64,000 nucleotides of DNA from contig OX030958.1 in assembly GCA_943735955.1 (NCBI GenBank), forward strand, positions 6,020,126-6,084,125, read 5' to 3'. Each line of letters starts with the position of its first letter. Positions within the stretch are counted from its first letter, which is position 1. The stretch is from Piscicola geometra. Taxonomy: Eukaryota > Annelida > Clitellata > Hirudinida > Piscicolidae. Below, piece after piece: positions 20,575 to 32,819 of the stretch. Under the pieces are notes generated by a model, which was not told where the DNA came from, made no database searches, and worked only from the letters and a program-made list of their open reading frames with translations. The position numbers and the translations under genes are program-made.

Positions 20575-23500
20575 ATGGAAGACTATAAAGAAGAAGATCC
20601 ATTTAATTATGTCGAAACAAATGGTGATGACATCAATGGTGTGAATGACAACAAGAACAATGGTACAGATGAAGATAAAGCACATGATGGTGTAACCAAC
20701 AACAAATACACTAACAGTCATGGAATCTATCCCAAAGCGGTTATCCCAAGAAAGACAACCCTCAAATGGGATTTTGTGGAGAAAGTCGCCAATTTGAGTC
20801 ATTCCAAGAGTCAAGATTGTATTTCTAGGTAACATGGCTGGGCTTCAGTAACAAAATTTATTTTTTATGATTAATAAAGGTTCTAAATTGACTTAACCTT
20901 AACCCTAAACTCAAACCTAACCTAACCCTAAACCACACCTAACCAACCCTATGTTAAATTTTATTTTCGATTTAAGTTTTGTTTTTTTTATTCATAAACA
21001 CATGCTCAACAACTTTGAAATGCACTTTGTCTAGGGGTCTTAAAGTGTCTTCGGATGTCGCCATTTTATTTTAAACTTTTTTCCTAGCTATTTTTGAATT
21101 ATTTCTATTTCCTATAATAAAAACTTTAAAATAAAATAAAAGTTGTTCAAAAGGCTTCAATAAAAATAACTATGATGAAAAACTTTTCGAATTATTGTTT
21201 TAGTTTATTAATTTAATATTATTTAAGTATTTTTTAAAATATTCAGCAAGTCTCTTGTGAACACAAAGTCCTTCGAGGTGGAGAGTGAGTGTGAGGAGGA
21301 GGAAGATGAAGATGAACGCATCCAACTGGAAGTGATGATGCATTTTAAAAACTTATTTTCATTAGTTTTAAAACCTTTAAACTGTTCGATAAAAAATAAT
21401 ATTTAATGTACAACTTTCGATGAATTGGGGTCGAAAGTTAAAGATTAGATAACTGAAACTGCCTTCGAAAATGTTTCTTTCTTTTTAAAAACCTGGACAA
21501 CTTATCGAGATAATGATTTAATTTGTGTTTTATTTAAAAAATAATTATTAAAATAATTATTGTTTATAACTATAAAAATTATTTTTTCTTTTCGTCACTT
21601 TCGCCTCAGTTGAGCATGAACGAGATGACCATGGAGCTCTGGAACCTCCAGAAGCTCCTAAAGATACTCAAGGTTGCACACACACACACACATACACACA
21701 CACATACACACACACACACACATACACACACACACACACACATACACACACAAACAATATAATATATACAGGGAGGTAACCAGACAGCGAGTCTGATTGC
21801 CTTGTGTTCCATCAATGACTTCAACCTTCATGATGACAAGATAAGGTTGCGAGGAACGCTCATTTCGATACAATTGTTTTTAATGAAGCATAATTATAAT
21901 TTATTCACAATTCTTAATGGTATAGAAAATACTTAAAATTAATTCTTAATTGTATGGGAAATACTACTAATAAATATCAATTCAAAATGTATTAAACTCG
22001 TATTATATGATTAAAATGGAATATTTCAATTTTTTTTAAACTAAAAATAGAGCCGTCATACGAAGCGAAGGAGGCCTCGAGATATTGGTCAACCTACTGG
22101 CCACATCGGATCTTAAATGCAAAGTGGGTGCTACACGAAAAAAGAATTGAATGTTAAAAAAATCAAGCTATCCAAATAAAAATAAGACTGAAAAAAATAA
22201 CTATACTAAATTAATTATATTTTGATAAAACAATCATAATTTCAATACAAAAACTTAATAATAAAATATTAATATATGAGACGTCCTTCAAGCACACCCT
22301 TCCTCCTGCCACACAGACCGCCTCCCTCAAACTCCTGAAGCAACTCTGTGCGAACGCCTTCATGCGACAGAGGGTGGTCGATCTGGGAGGGGTGCGACTA
22401 ATGGTCGCGATTTTAAAGATGGCGGAGGATGATGACGTCATCATAGCTCTTACGTCAGAGACACTGGCGGTGTTGTGCAAGCTGCAGAGGGGCAGAAGGG
22501 CGGTGTTGGTGGAGGGAGGCGTCCATAGGCTGGTCAGTTCAAACATTATAAATCTGCTTTTAATCCGTCGATTTTTTCGCATGAAAAGATTTTTGGGTGT
22601 TTCACAATTTAACTTTTAGTCGGAACGTTTTCGAACTGATATACTACCATCATTATAATCACCACCAAAGATATACAAACATCATCATCATCACCAAAGA
22701 TATACTACCTCAAGAGCCCAAATCAGTCCACTCTACATTCTGCTGCTACTGCTCTGTGGGCCTGCAGCAGGTCAATTAGTCGTCAATTAGTCATCTATTA
22801 GTCAGATACTTAGTCGTCAATTAATTATAAATTTTATATAAAATTATTCATTTAGAATAAATTGAAATTTTTGAAGTTTTAGTTTTTAATCACCTACTTT
22901 TAAAATTATTCTTGATATACCAAATCTTCTATTATTTATAGTGAATAAACGTAATTTTTCAATTAAAGATGATGGGTTGATTGGTTAATTACCACTCAAT
23001 TTGATTAATTACCATTGATTAATTGACAGATCCAAGCAGGCACGCACTGCCATGTTGTCAATGGATATGGTATCAACACTGAAGAAAATGTTGATGCCAG
23101 AATCGAAACAAAAAAATAATAATAATAATGATAATAAAAATGGGAAAAAGGGAAAGAAAAAACAGAAAAATAAAATTGCATCCGCCTCTAGCATTAACAA
23201 CAGCAACAGTAATAATAGTAATAGTAATTTACTAAGTGATGATAACCGTAATATTAGCAGTGCTTTAAAAAATGCAAATGATAATAATGATAATAAAACA
23301 AACAATAATAAAACAAATAGTAATAATGATAATTTTCTTTTGCCTTTTTATGGAATCTTGAACGAGTGCTGTGTCGATGTGAGTTCTAATTTTAAATTAA
23401 TATTGAAAAAAATAAGTAAAGTTCAAATGGAAAGCCATCCACTTAATTCATCTCCTAACGCACTACATCCCATCCCACTCACCATCCATCCCATTCTATT

Positions 23501-24015
23501 TCATCCCATTCCCCTCCAACCCACTAATAATAATAATAATGACGAGTGTTATTATAGTGGCGTATAATCCGAACGGGCTTCGAGGCCACTTAGGCTGCAT
23601 ATTTCTATTTGAGCCTTTGGGCTACTAAGGCATTGGTTGCACTTGAACCTAGGACCTTTCACTATTAGTCAAGCCGAGAGTCGTTGCCGACTCAGCTACC
23701 CATTCATCCATTCCATCCCATCCCACCCCTAATCTAATTCACCTCATTCCATTTCCACCCCACCTCTCATCTATTCCATCCCATCTCGACCCATTTCCCA
23801 TCCATCCCACTCCACTCTCATCACAGCCTCCGTACAGTGAAGCGGTCAGGAGAACAGGTATTTTAAACGTCGTGGTAGCCAGTCTCAGCGCTGGCAATGT
23901 TAAGCTCCAAGTTCTGAGTGCCTGTATCATTTCCAAGGTTGTGACAAATCCGCTTGTGGAGCTGCTGTTGATTGTTGTAAATATTTTAATTACAAACATC
24001 CTCATTATCATCATT

Positions 24016-24076
<61 letters not shown>

Positions 24077-27000
24077 CCACAACAGTGTTGCAAGGACAAA
24101 GAGACACGTGACGTCATGATGGAACTCAACGGATTGGAGCCTCTATTGAAACTTCTCAATAATGAAGCTAAGGTAGAGATAATGATGATAATGATTGTCG
24201 TTGTGATGATGATTATGATGATGAGGGTAGTGATAATGATGATAATGATTGTCGTTGTGATGATGATTATGATGATGAGGGTAGTGATAATGATGATGAC
24301 GATGATGATGGTTTGATGAAAACGATAATATGAAGAATGATGATGGCAATGGGAATAATAACATAATAATAATATAAATAAGATTCAACTCAAATTGATC
24401 AAAACATTAAATAAATAAAAAGATTTTTTTCCAATTACCTTTGTATCCCATATATAACTTATACCGTATAAGTTATATATGTGATTTAATGGTAATTTTA
24501 AGTTATAAGTTATACGTATACATTATAAGATGCACTAGCTTTTAAAATGGAATTTAATATGTAAAAAAAGTGCGCTTTATGTAAAATAGTATATTTTTCT
24601 AATTATCATAAAAACATTTACAGGAGAATGAAGAACTGTTAACGGCGGTGACAGGCGCTCTGTGGCAGTGCAGCTTGCGGCCGCAAAGCGCTAAGAAGCT
24701 GTCAGAGTTGAGGCTGGTCGACTCAATAGTGGAACTGTTGAGTCATCAGTCCGATGAGGTGATGAAGGAGGTGGTGAAGTGTGGATGGGTGGGTGGGGAA
24801 GGGAGAACGGTGCATGGAGTGATGATGGATAGATGAGTGGATGGATAAAAGACTTGGTGGGTGGATAGATCTATAGGTGGATTGATAGATAAATGGATGG
24901 GTGGATTGATGGGTAATGCTTGGTAAGTGGGTTTGGTATAGTAATTTGGGTTGGAAAGGTAGGCGAAGTTTTGAACGACTGAATTAGTTTCATTTAAAAG
25001 AACATACTTTTTTTAAAATACATTTTAAAAAGTATGGAAAAACTATAATACAATCAGACTAAAATGCAACACAGGTGCTGACCAACACCGTAGGCATTCT
25101 GATCGAGTTATCAAGAGAGCCCCAGAACAGAGGTCTTCTCAGGAGATACAACCTCCTACCCAGCATCATCAAACTCCTCTCCTCCAACAATAGCAACAAG
25201 AAAGCTTTGGTTGTAAACCTCAACCAGCTCATTGGCTTCGCTTCTTTCGATCCGGAGAGTATCAAGTTGGTGTTGGATGGATGGATGGATGGATGGATGG
25301 ATGGATGGATGGATGGATGGATGGATGGATAGATGGATGGATGGATGGATGGATGGATGGATAGATGGATGGATGGATGGATGGATGGATGGATGGATGG
25401 ATGGATGGGGGGGGGGGATGGAGGGTTGTGGTTGAAATGGATGGGTGGTTGAATGAAAAAAATGGAATGAGTGGGTGGTTAGAAGGGTGGATGGATGGAA
25501 GGTTCCACGGATACATTTATAACTTCATTGAAAAAAACATATCTCTAGCAAAAAAGCCTAAAAAACATTTAAATAATTAAAAATAATTTTATTCATTATC
25601 ATAACTATAAATAAGCATTCATAATTAACAAATTAAACCCGCGACGCCACTCGACAGCATAATAGACAGGCTGGACGGAGTGAGGTACTTGTGGTCGCTG
25701 TTGAAGAGCGAAGACAGTGACATTCTGTCGTCAGTGGCAGACGCTTTGTGTCTGTGTATGCGGCATGTTGAGGTGGTGGTAGAAGGGATGGATGGGAATA
25801 ATAGTGATGGATGGAGAGGTGGTGATGGTGGTGATAGACGGGTTGGATGGGCTATAAAAAAATTAAGACAAGGATAAAACGTAGTGAAGGCAATGGGTCC
25901 AGAACTCAAGATCCGGGTGTCCGGCAACAATAATGTTTGATAATAAATGTAAGGGTGTTGATAAGCTTTCATTCTATAACGATGTAAATTAAACCATTTT
26001 TTAAAATTATTTTATTTGTCATTTGGAAAAAAAACGCATCAATATTAACTACAGAACTCTGGAGAGTTGGTGAGGAGTTTTGTGGGTGGTTTGGAGCTGT
26101 TGGTGAATTTGCTGAAACAAACAGACCGTTCTATGGAGGTATTTCATATGGTTTTGGAAACTAAGTATTTATAAAACTAAAAATCGTTAAAATTCTGATT
26201 TTTTCATTCATTTTTTCCAAGATTTAATTATATTTTTAATGTTAATATTACAAGTTGCTTTCATCCAGGTTTTGGTCAAAGTATGCACATGCGTAACTGA
26301 GGTGAACCCTTTTTACTTCTATAAATTCATCTTTAATTGCTACATTTTCTCGATAATATTAATATAAAAAAAAAAAGACTAGATTGTTGTAGAGGCGTAT
26401 TACCAGTACGAGCTTCAAAGCCAACTTTTCATTTCTGCTTATGGGCTATTCGGGCATCGGCCGCACTCGACCCTTGAACCATTAACCATTGGTCAAGGCG
26501 AGAGTCGTTACACATTTGGTCATCTGTTATTTTATGAACATCTTCTCTGTTCTCATCGGAGCATCTGGTTCGTTTACAGGTGGCGAAAGAGGAAGCGACA
26601 TTAGCGGTTCTGACAGACCACAACGTAGTGAGCATCATTGCTGGATTGGTGAAAACGGTGAGTGGATGGAATGGCTGGAAAAGAGGAAGAACGATAAAAC
26701 GACCGGGAAGATGTAGTATGTGTGAAATAATTGGAAAAATGCATTAAAATAAAACAATAAATAAAAGAGTTATTAATAAAACTCAATACTACTGAAAACT
26801 CTTAATTCCAAAACTAAAAATAATTCAAAATCTTCAATCTCAACACACCACGACCACATTTCAGAACGACAGAGAGCTGCGCTACAGGGTGGCAGAAGCG
26901 GTGTTCACATGTTCTCAGTGGAGCAGCAACAGACAAGCCTTTGGAGACGCCGGTGTGGTAGAACCCCTGGTGATGTACCTGTGGAACAAGGAGTTCAAAC

Positions 27001-27746
27001 TGGCCAAGACTGAAGGCCTTAGTCGAAGTGGTGGAGTTGGAAGTAGAAGTAGTCATGCAGTTGATAAAAATGGTCAGGGTGGTTTCACGAAAAGTGCCAC
27101 TAAGGGTCATTTAAACAAATATAAGAGCAACAGTAGCAACCTGTGTCGCGCAACTACATCATTTTATAACAAAATCAACAACTCCAATAACACCAAAACC
27201 ACTTACAACGACAAAAATAGCAACAACACCAGAAACAACGATACAAATTTGCACATGGCCGACGTGCAAAGGTTTGTCTGCAAGGCTCTCTTCGAGTTGT
27301 CCAAACACCCTCCCAACTGCCTTCGTATGCACCAGGCCTCAGCTGTGCAGGTAGTCGACAGATTTTTTTTAAAATTCAAAGCGCTTATTTTTATTTATTC
27401 TGGCGATTTCGAAAATGATACTTTAATGAGAGTTTTATGATTTAAAAAATGCTATTTTTCTTGAGTTTGTATGCTACATGTCTTTATAAGCCTTTGCTCA
27501 ATTGATTTAAATAATACTCGTTTGTATCCTAATATAAGAACTTGAGGGCTTTATTCGAAATAAATTTTAAAGCGTTACACCTATACTCTTTTTCAAGTTC
27601 AAATTCTAATTCTTAGTACTGCTACACCTGATGCACAGGCATTGTTGAAGCTGGTGGGCAGTAGTAACGAAGAAACTCAAGAGTCTGCCGCCTGTTGTCT
27701 TCTCAACATACGCAGACTTGCAGTCATCAAAACACCTTTGGAATAA
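20575..27746 (+). CDS. ODAD2: outer dynein arm docking complex subunit 2 (armadillo protein ARMC4)
   Basis: I joined 18 exons: 20575-20828, 21247-21331, 21610-21672, 21772-21845, 22051-22123, 22317-22532, 22700-22770, 23030-23378, 23827-23937, 24086-24172, 24624-24770, 25075-25271, 25658-25772, 26055-26138, 26269-26301, 26580-26657, 26865-27350 and 27639-27746. The frame closes at 876 residues. Landmarks shared with ARMC4 are [91 protein letters not shown] and the ending LNIRRLA. The protein tethers outer dynein arms to ciliary doublets. The N-terminal part (about 115 residues before the first repeat) is acidic and Asn-rich, much shorter than in vertebrates. Two Asn/Ser/Lys-rich insertions (about residues 303-380 and 723-808) sit in loops between armadillo helices. 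Least certain joins are the exon 7 acceptor and the exon 12 donor. Confidence 0.93.
20892..20946. repeat. short telomere-like degenerate repeat in ODAD2 intron 1
   Basis: Interspersed CCTTAACCCTAAAC and CCTAACCTAACCCTAAACC variants resemble the complement of the animal telomere repeat TTAGGG. Only about eight units are present and they are imperfect. Confidence 0.5.
21673..21756. repeat. (CA)n microsatellite in ODAD2 intron 3
   Basis: A CA run with occasional TA units begins right after the exon 3 donor. Confidence 0.95.
23541..23705 (-). mobile_element. tRNA-derived SINE, in ODAD2 intron 8
   Basis: On the minus strand the head reads GGTAGCTGAGTCGGCAACGA and, about 40 bases on, GGTTCAAGTGC. 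These look like pol III A and B boxes of a tRNA-related promoter. The tail reads TCGAAGCCCGTTCGGATTAT followed by ACGCCACTA, matching the tails at 14990, 32631 and 41590. It is about 165 bp long. Confidence 0.7.
23999..24077. repeat. (ATC)n microsatellite in ODAD2 intron 9
   Basis: A pure ATC/CAT run lies just before the exon 10 acceptor, where it serves as the pyrimidine-poor branch region. Confidence 0.95.
24176..24300. repeat. 54-bp duplication within GAT-rich sequence, ODAD2 intron 10
   Basis: A block starting GATAATGATGATAATGATTG and ending GAGGGTAGT occurs twice in tandem with no change, within a longer GAT-rich tract. Confidence 0.85.
25274..25408. repeat. (TGGA)n microsatellite at the exon 12 donor of ODAD2
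   Basis: A GGAT tetramer run starts within a few bases of the splice donor. It is interrupted by two TAGA units. Confidence 0.95.
26388..26512 (-). mobile_element. tRNA-derived SINE copy in ODAD2 intron 15
   Basis: It shares AACGACTCTCG-type and CTTGACCAATGGTTAATGGT head sequence and a CTTCAAAG...GCGTATTAC-like tail with the copies at 23541-23705 and 41440-41640. It is more diverged and slightly truncated. Confidence 0.6.
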
Positions 27747-28059
27747 TGCTGGGGTGACAGTGGAAAATGCGGATTGCTTTTTTGTTTAGAGTTTTTTGTG
27801 TGCTCTTGTGTGCTTTTGGGTGTGAGAGAAAAAAGCTGACGAATTTTTGATAAGCTTCTGTGTGTGAAGTTGTGTTTATGTTTTTGAAGTTTGGCAAAAA
27901 ATTAACTGCTGAGCTGGTCTATCATTGATTATATAATTTATATTTTCATTTTTGTTAGCAACAGTGATAGAACAAAATATTTCATGCGTTTTTTTTTTTC
28001 ATTTGAAATTTTTTTGGGACTTTTTGAACCATCAGAAGGATAAGAGAGGTTTTTCAAGT

Positions 28060-28065
28060 TTTATT
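28060..28065 (-). terminator. SSUH2 poly(A) signal
   Basis: AATAAA in gene sense lies about 280 bases after the SSUH2 stop codon. It lies inside the presumed ODAD2 3' UTR. Confidence 0.4.
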
Positions 28066-28088
28066 CCTTCATGAATTGATTTATATAC

Positions 28089-28094
28089 AATAAA
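28089..28094 (+). terminator. ODAD2 poly(A) signal
   Basis: AATAAA lies 343 bases after the ODAD2 stop. The minus-strand signal of SSUH2 is only 24 bases away, so the two 3' ends overlap. Confidence 0.45.
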
Positions 28095-28342
28095 GTTTAG
28101 TCGTACAAACTTCCAATCCATGAAAATATTGCTTACATTTGATAACAACATGCACAAGAATTTTTCAGACATCATCACAGATAATCATTGTTTTGAATTC
28201 GTCGCTTTTTTATAATTAAAAAAAAGTTGTAAAAAAACTTTAGAACCATGCATTTTTAAGTGAGGTGGAGCCAAAATCAATTTCCTAGTAAAAAAAACTT
28301 AAAACTTTTTCTTAAACTTTGCAGGGACCCCCACCAACTCCC

Positions 28343-31300
28343 TCACAACACCACGCAGCCCCAGCAATGTTGTTGTGGGTAGTCCGGTGCCAAAACCTCT
28401 TTGTCCTTCCCGTATAACCAAAACCTTTGATGGTTTGTGGTTTTTAATGATTTACTTTCAAATAAACAATAATAAGTAATTTGACTAAAATATTTTTTTA
28501 AATATAAAGGATTAAAAATGGTAATAGATGCGTTATGTAACAAGGAAGTGACCTTCCTTCATTCATCAGCCAAGAATAGCTGCATTCTGTCACTGGAACT
28601 AACTTCAGTCTCTGTCTCTGTGCATTTTTCAGTTTATAAATTTTATTCTTTAAAAAGTTTAACTTGAATTGAGTTTTATAATAGCTTGTGTATAAATGTT
28701 GATTTAATCCGTTCCTTTAAAAATCTGTTTGATTTAATTTGTTTATAAAAAAATATCTTTCGACGTAGCAGTCATTAATCTATTAGAACCTTTTAAAAAA
28801 TTAAACAATTTTCAAAAAACTTCCAGGAAAAGACCTGCATAACGATCCTGGAGTTCCTGGCGCTGATGAGATGTTGTTGGTGGAAGGACTGTGAAGTGAT
28901 GCTCAGTTCATCGTCATCCTCCACCAAGATTGGCCTTACCTAGCGAGGATTTTGAAAACTAATTCATTTGTTTTGGGTTTATTTTGGAAGAATAGTTGAA
29001 TTTTTAAATATTTAAACAAATTTCCAATACTTTATGATTTGTTTTGAATTTGTTTTAAAAGTATGTTTTAATTAAACTTTTGAGTATCTTAGAAAACATG
29101 TTTTAGTTAAACTTTTGATTATTTTAGAAAACATTTTTTTATCGATCTAAAAACACTTAAAATTCACATTAAAAACTATTGTATTGAATCCTCAAGCACC
29201 AAGCAAATGCTGCCTCACCCTGGGCTGGATGACGTCGACGAGGCACTCTCCTGGCGTGTCCTTCACCAAGTCGTCGGGAAGGTCAAAGGCACTCACCACG
29301 TGATGCGAGTGGTGGTTCTTGCTGCAATCGTAAAAATGTATTAAATGCATTAAATACATTGAATTAAGCGTTTTTATCAAATATCTTTTTTGCAAAATTT
29401 ATTTTATTGTAAAATTGAAATAAAAATCATATTTTTTTCAACAATCTGTTTTTTTATATAATTTTTTTATTTTTGAGTTTAAAGCTTTTCATGGAAAAAG
29501 AAAAGATTGAATGAATTATGTTTCGTTTAATCTTGTTTGTTTGCGCAGAATTTGATGCAGGACCCACTATTTAACATGGAGCTTGTTGAAGTTCCTGACA
29601 CTTCTGTAGCCCTCACACACCGTACACACCAGCTTGCCGTCCCCACTACACGAGGAACATCTTGCGGTATTTACAAATTCAATTAATTAAATTTTTGTTA
29701 TTTCATATTTAAAAATATCAAAACGAAGTTGTTTTAAATTTAATTCCTAAATCTTTTACAAATATTATTATAAAAAATAATATTTCCAAATTTAGCATAA
29801 TTTTTTTCCAAACTTGGTCAACCACTCGATTCAGATATTATAGCGTCAAACTTTTTTCTTCCTGTTCCGTGGCAGTGCCAGCAAGTGTCGCAGTGTTTGT
29901 GGCCATGGACATCGACCCTAATCATTCGTCCAGTGCCCTCGCAATTGACACATCTGTAAAGGAGAGAACAATGCGTTTAAACCATAGCCATGTAATGGGC
30001 CTAAATAAAGGGCCAAGTGAATGTTGAAAAAAATTTAATATTGAAAATTTTTGAATTTTTACACAGAATTAATGAATTTGATCAAAAAAAATATTTTTTA
30101 TAATTTAAGTGATAAAAATGCAGTTAAAACATTTGAAAAAACAATGCACAACCCGCCCTTTCTTACCAAGCCTACCAACTTTCCCAGCCTCCCGCTAACT
30201 TTCCACTTATCTACCACCAATCTCCGACTTACCTTTCACCCGCCTCCTACTTACTCCAAACCACCTCTCACCCGCCTCCCAATAACTCCGACCCACTTCT
30301 CATCAGCCTCCTACTAACTCCGACCTCCCACCTCATGAATCCCCTACTAAGGCACAAGCGACAGTGGTTCCAGCCGGCGGAACTACACTTGGGACAGCTC
30401 TGATGATGATGATGTTGACAATAATAATAATTAAAAAAATAATATTAAGAACAAAAAATCATTATCACCATCAGAATAAAACAGCTATGTTGGTAATACA
30501 TCTGCATTTTCTACAAAAATCGATGTCATTCAAATTTCAGTCTTTTATGCAAGCGTAACGAGGATTTCATACTCAACTTCAAAGTGGTTTTCAAACAAAA
30601 ATTAATTTTTTACATTTTTCCATTCATTAAACATTTTGTCATTTATTAAACTTGTACGTTTTGTCAATTATTAAACTTGTATATTTATTTTTTTATTAAA
30701 CTTGTATATTTCTTCATTTATTAAACTTATTTATTTTGTCAATTCTTTTTAACTTAAAGGTTTTATAAAAATATATATAACTAGTTATACAAACAAAGCA
30801 CATAGTAACAAGCGCTAAGGATTGCACAAAAATCTTTGAATCCGCACAAAAGCATCCCATCCTCACCATGATGAAGGCGCTGTTGGGAATCTCCATGCAC
30901 TTGGTTTCGTCGTGGAACATTCGAGAAGGGTGGCAGTGCATCTTCCAGGTTTCGAAGCCCGTCGGCTCTGGGTCGCTCCTTTCCAGTTTTTGGCCTTTGG
31001 AATTTTTTATAGTTGGAAATGTGATGCCTTGTAAACAATTCGTTTGAATGTATTCTTTAAATATTCATTTATTTCTAATTTTAAAACTAAAAAATAGAGA
31101 AAATGAAAAAGTAAAAAAATATATTTGTAGTTTTTCACCAGTGTAAGGTTCTTTGGCCCATGAAGTACCTCTGCTTTCCGTGAAAGTTTCCAACGAGTAC
31201 TGAACAGTTTTATAAAAGTATTTTCTAAGAATCATTTTTAAATGATACTTTAAAGTTTTTCACGTTTTAAACAATACTCCCAATTAAACGTATGCATTTA

Positions 31301-32819
31301 ATTATATATTTTGATTGTTTTATTTTCTAAGATTGTTTTTAAATGTAGAACTATGTAATCTATTTTTCAAATTTAGTTTTTTAATGCCGGCAATAAAGAC
31401 TCGATAAAGCTTTTTAAAGGCTTTCAAAGCGTATAAACATGCGAAAGCTTACAAAAGTCACATCAATTCTTTTTACTGCATTTTATTACACTTGATTTCT
31501 ATTACATTTTCAAACAAAAAATAACATTTTATTAAAATAAAGAATTTATGAAAAAAAAATTACACTAAGCAAACTCCTATTTTAAAATAATAAGTTGCGC
31601 AGGAATGATATTCGTTTCAGCGTACGAATTAGAAGAACCCAGAAAGAGAAAGAAACCATTTTTATTGAAGCGCAGAAGTTGAGGTCACGACCCAAAGATG
31701 ACGCCATTTTTCAAGATGGCGGATGTATAAACCTTTTCCTTCGTACGAAAAATATTTTTCTATGTTTTTGTTTATTATTTTTCCATAAAAAAATAATTGG
31801 TTTTAAAACTTTTCATTTTTCTTTTCCGATTTAGTCGAATTATTCTTTTCAATTTATTTGCTCTCCATCATCCTTACCATCTTCACCTCGTACATGCTTC
31901 ACTATCATTATCATAAGCATCACCACTTCATCACGTCGATAACATCATACCCCCTTCTCTCTCTCTCCCTCCCTCTCTCTCCCTCCTTCTCCCTTCTTCT
32001 CCCTCTTTCTCCATCCTTCTCCATCTTTCTCCATCCTTCTCTCTTCCACTCATCACCAACTTCTCCATCGCGCGATTGCATCACTTAAACAAACAATGCT
32101 TATTCAATATACCGAGATTTTATATTACGTTTTTTATTGAATATTTTAATACTACCCTTTTTATTCATCGGGAATAACTCAACAATTGCTTTCGATAAAT
32201 GAAATTATTTTAATTACAGAAAAGTGATACTCAATCTTCGCAACCAATGCTATTCCTTAGCAAAAACAAAGGGTACCCGAGAAATATGTTTGTGCTCAAA
32301 TTTTCTCACAGACTTTCTCGACTTCCAACCCGTTTCCATGACTACAATTGCTATTAAATTTCATTGAAGTCTCTCACCACTATAGCGTTTGACGATCTGA
32401 TATGGTAGATGTCCAGTTCTTGGGCGGCAGATCTTCCATAGCAACCATTGCTAAGCACCATGCCTAGCAACGCCTCCCTGGCCTCATCCTCTGACACGTG
32501 GGGCAATCTGAGATGAATTATTGTATAAATGATTAATTTTTATAATTTTTAATAATCATATTCATCATCATAATCATCATCATCGTCGTCATCATCATCG
32601 ATAGATTTTTTTGATTAATAAATTTGTGGTCTTGAAGCCCGTCCGGGTTTACGCCACGTTAATAATACTCGTCGTTGTATTTGTATTAAAAGACATAGAT
32701 CTTTTGTTGGATTCTAACTGGTTGAAAGTGGTGTCAGAGAGCTTGATGGCAGTCGTCTTCCAATCTAAAGCTCCCTCGTCCAGCAGGATGCCTTGTGATT
32801 GGTTGGGGTGCTTCACCAT
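28343..32819 (-). CDS. SSUH2: SSUH2-like protein with DnaJ-type cysteine-rich region
   Basis: Eleven exons in order are 32719-32819, 32378-32507, 31139-31199, 30867-30994, 30332-30399, 29852-29953, 29568-29660, 29219-29321, 28835-28939, 28553-28617 and 28343-28424. The frame closes at 345 residues (human about 353). Family landmarks are LPHVSEDEAREALL, SLETFTESRGTSWAKEPYTG, a Cys-rich zinc-binding stretch (about residues 140-225: CPKC, CRLC, CVNCEGTG, CDTCWHCHGTG, CSSCSGDG, CTVCEG), QRLKLVPVTE and RFWLYGKDKEVLAPDYP. SSUH2 has a DnaJ-like zinc region, and its molecular role is poorly known. The start at 32819 has a strong ACCATGG context. The frame, however, stays open upstream (SYDNVPLPRLPPRTG), so the true N-terminus may be longer and may join the 33672-37989 exon. 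The C-terminus CVVL resembles a prenylation box. Confidence 0.9.
31950..32050. repeat. pyrimidine-rich (CTCTCC/TTCTCC)n tract in an SSUH2 intron
   Basis: Low-complexity C/T sequence lies in the large second intron. It carries no coding signal. Confidence 0.85.
32625..32690 (+). mobile_element. SINE 3' tail in SSUH2 intron 1
   Basis: GTGGTCTTGAAGCCCGTCCG followed by GGTTTACGCCACGTTAATAA matches 14990-15040 almost base for base. Only the tail is present, without the tRNA-like head. Confidence 0.6.

Noticed and set aside
28325..28430. Plus-strand Pro/Ser-rich open exon after TTTGCAG
   Set aside because: Antisense of the SSUH2 last exon.
28822..28943. Plus-strand open exon reading EKTCITILEFLALMRCC after a CAG
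   Set aside because: It is the antisense shadow of SSUH2 exon 9 (28835-28939, minus), which matches the family in the other direction.
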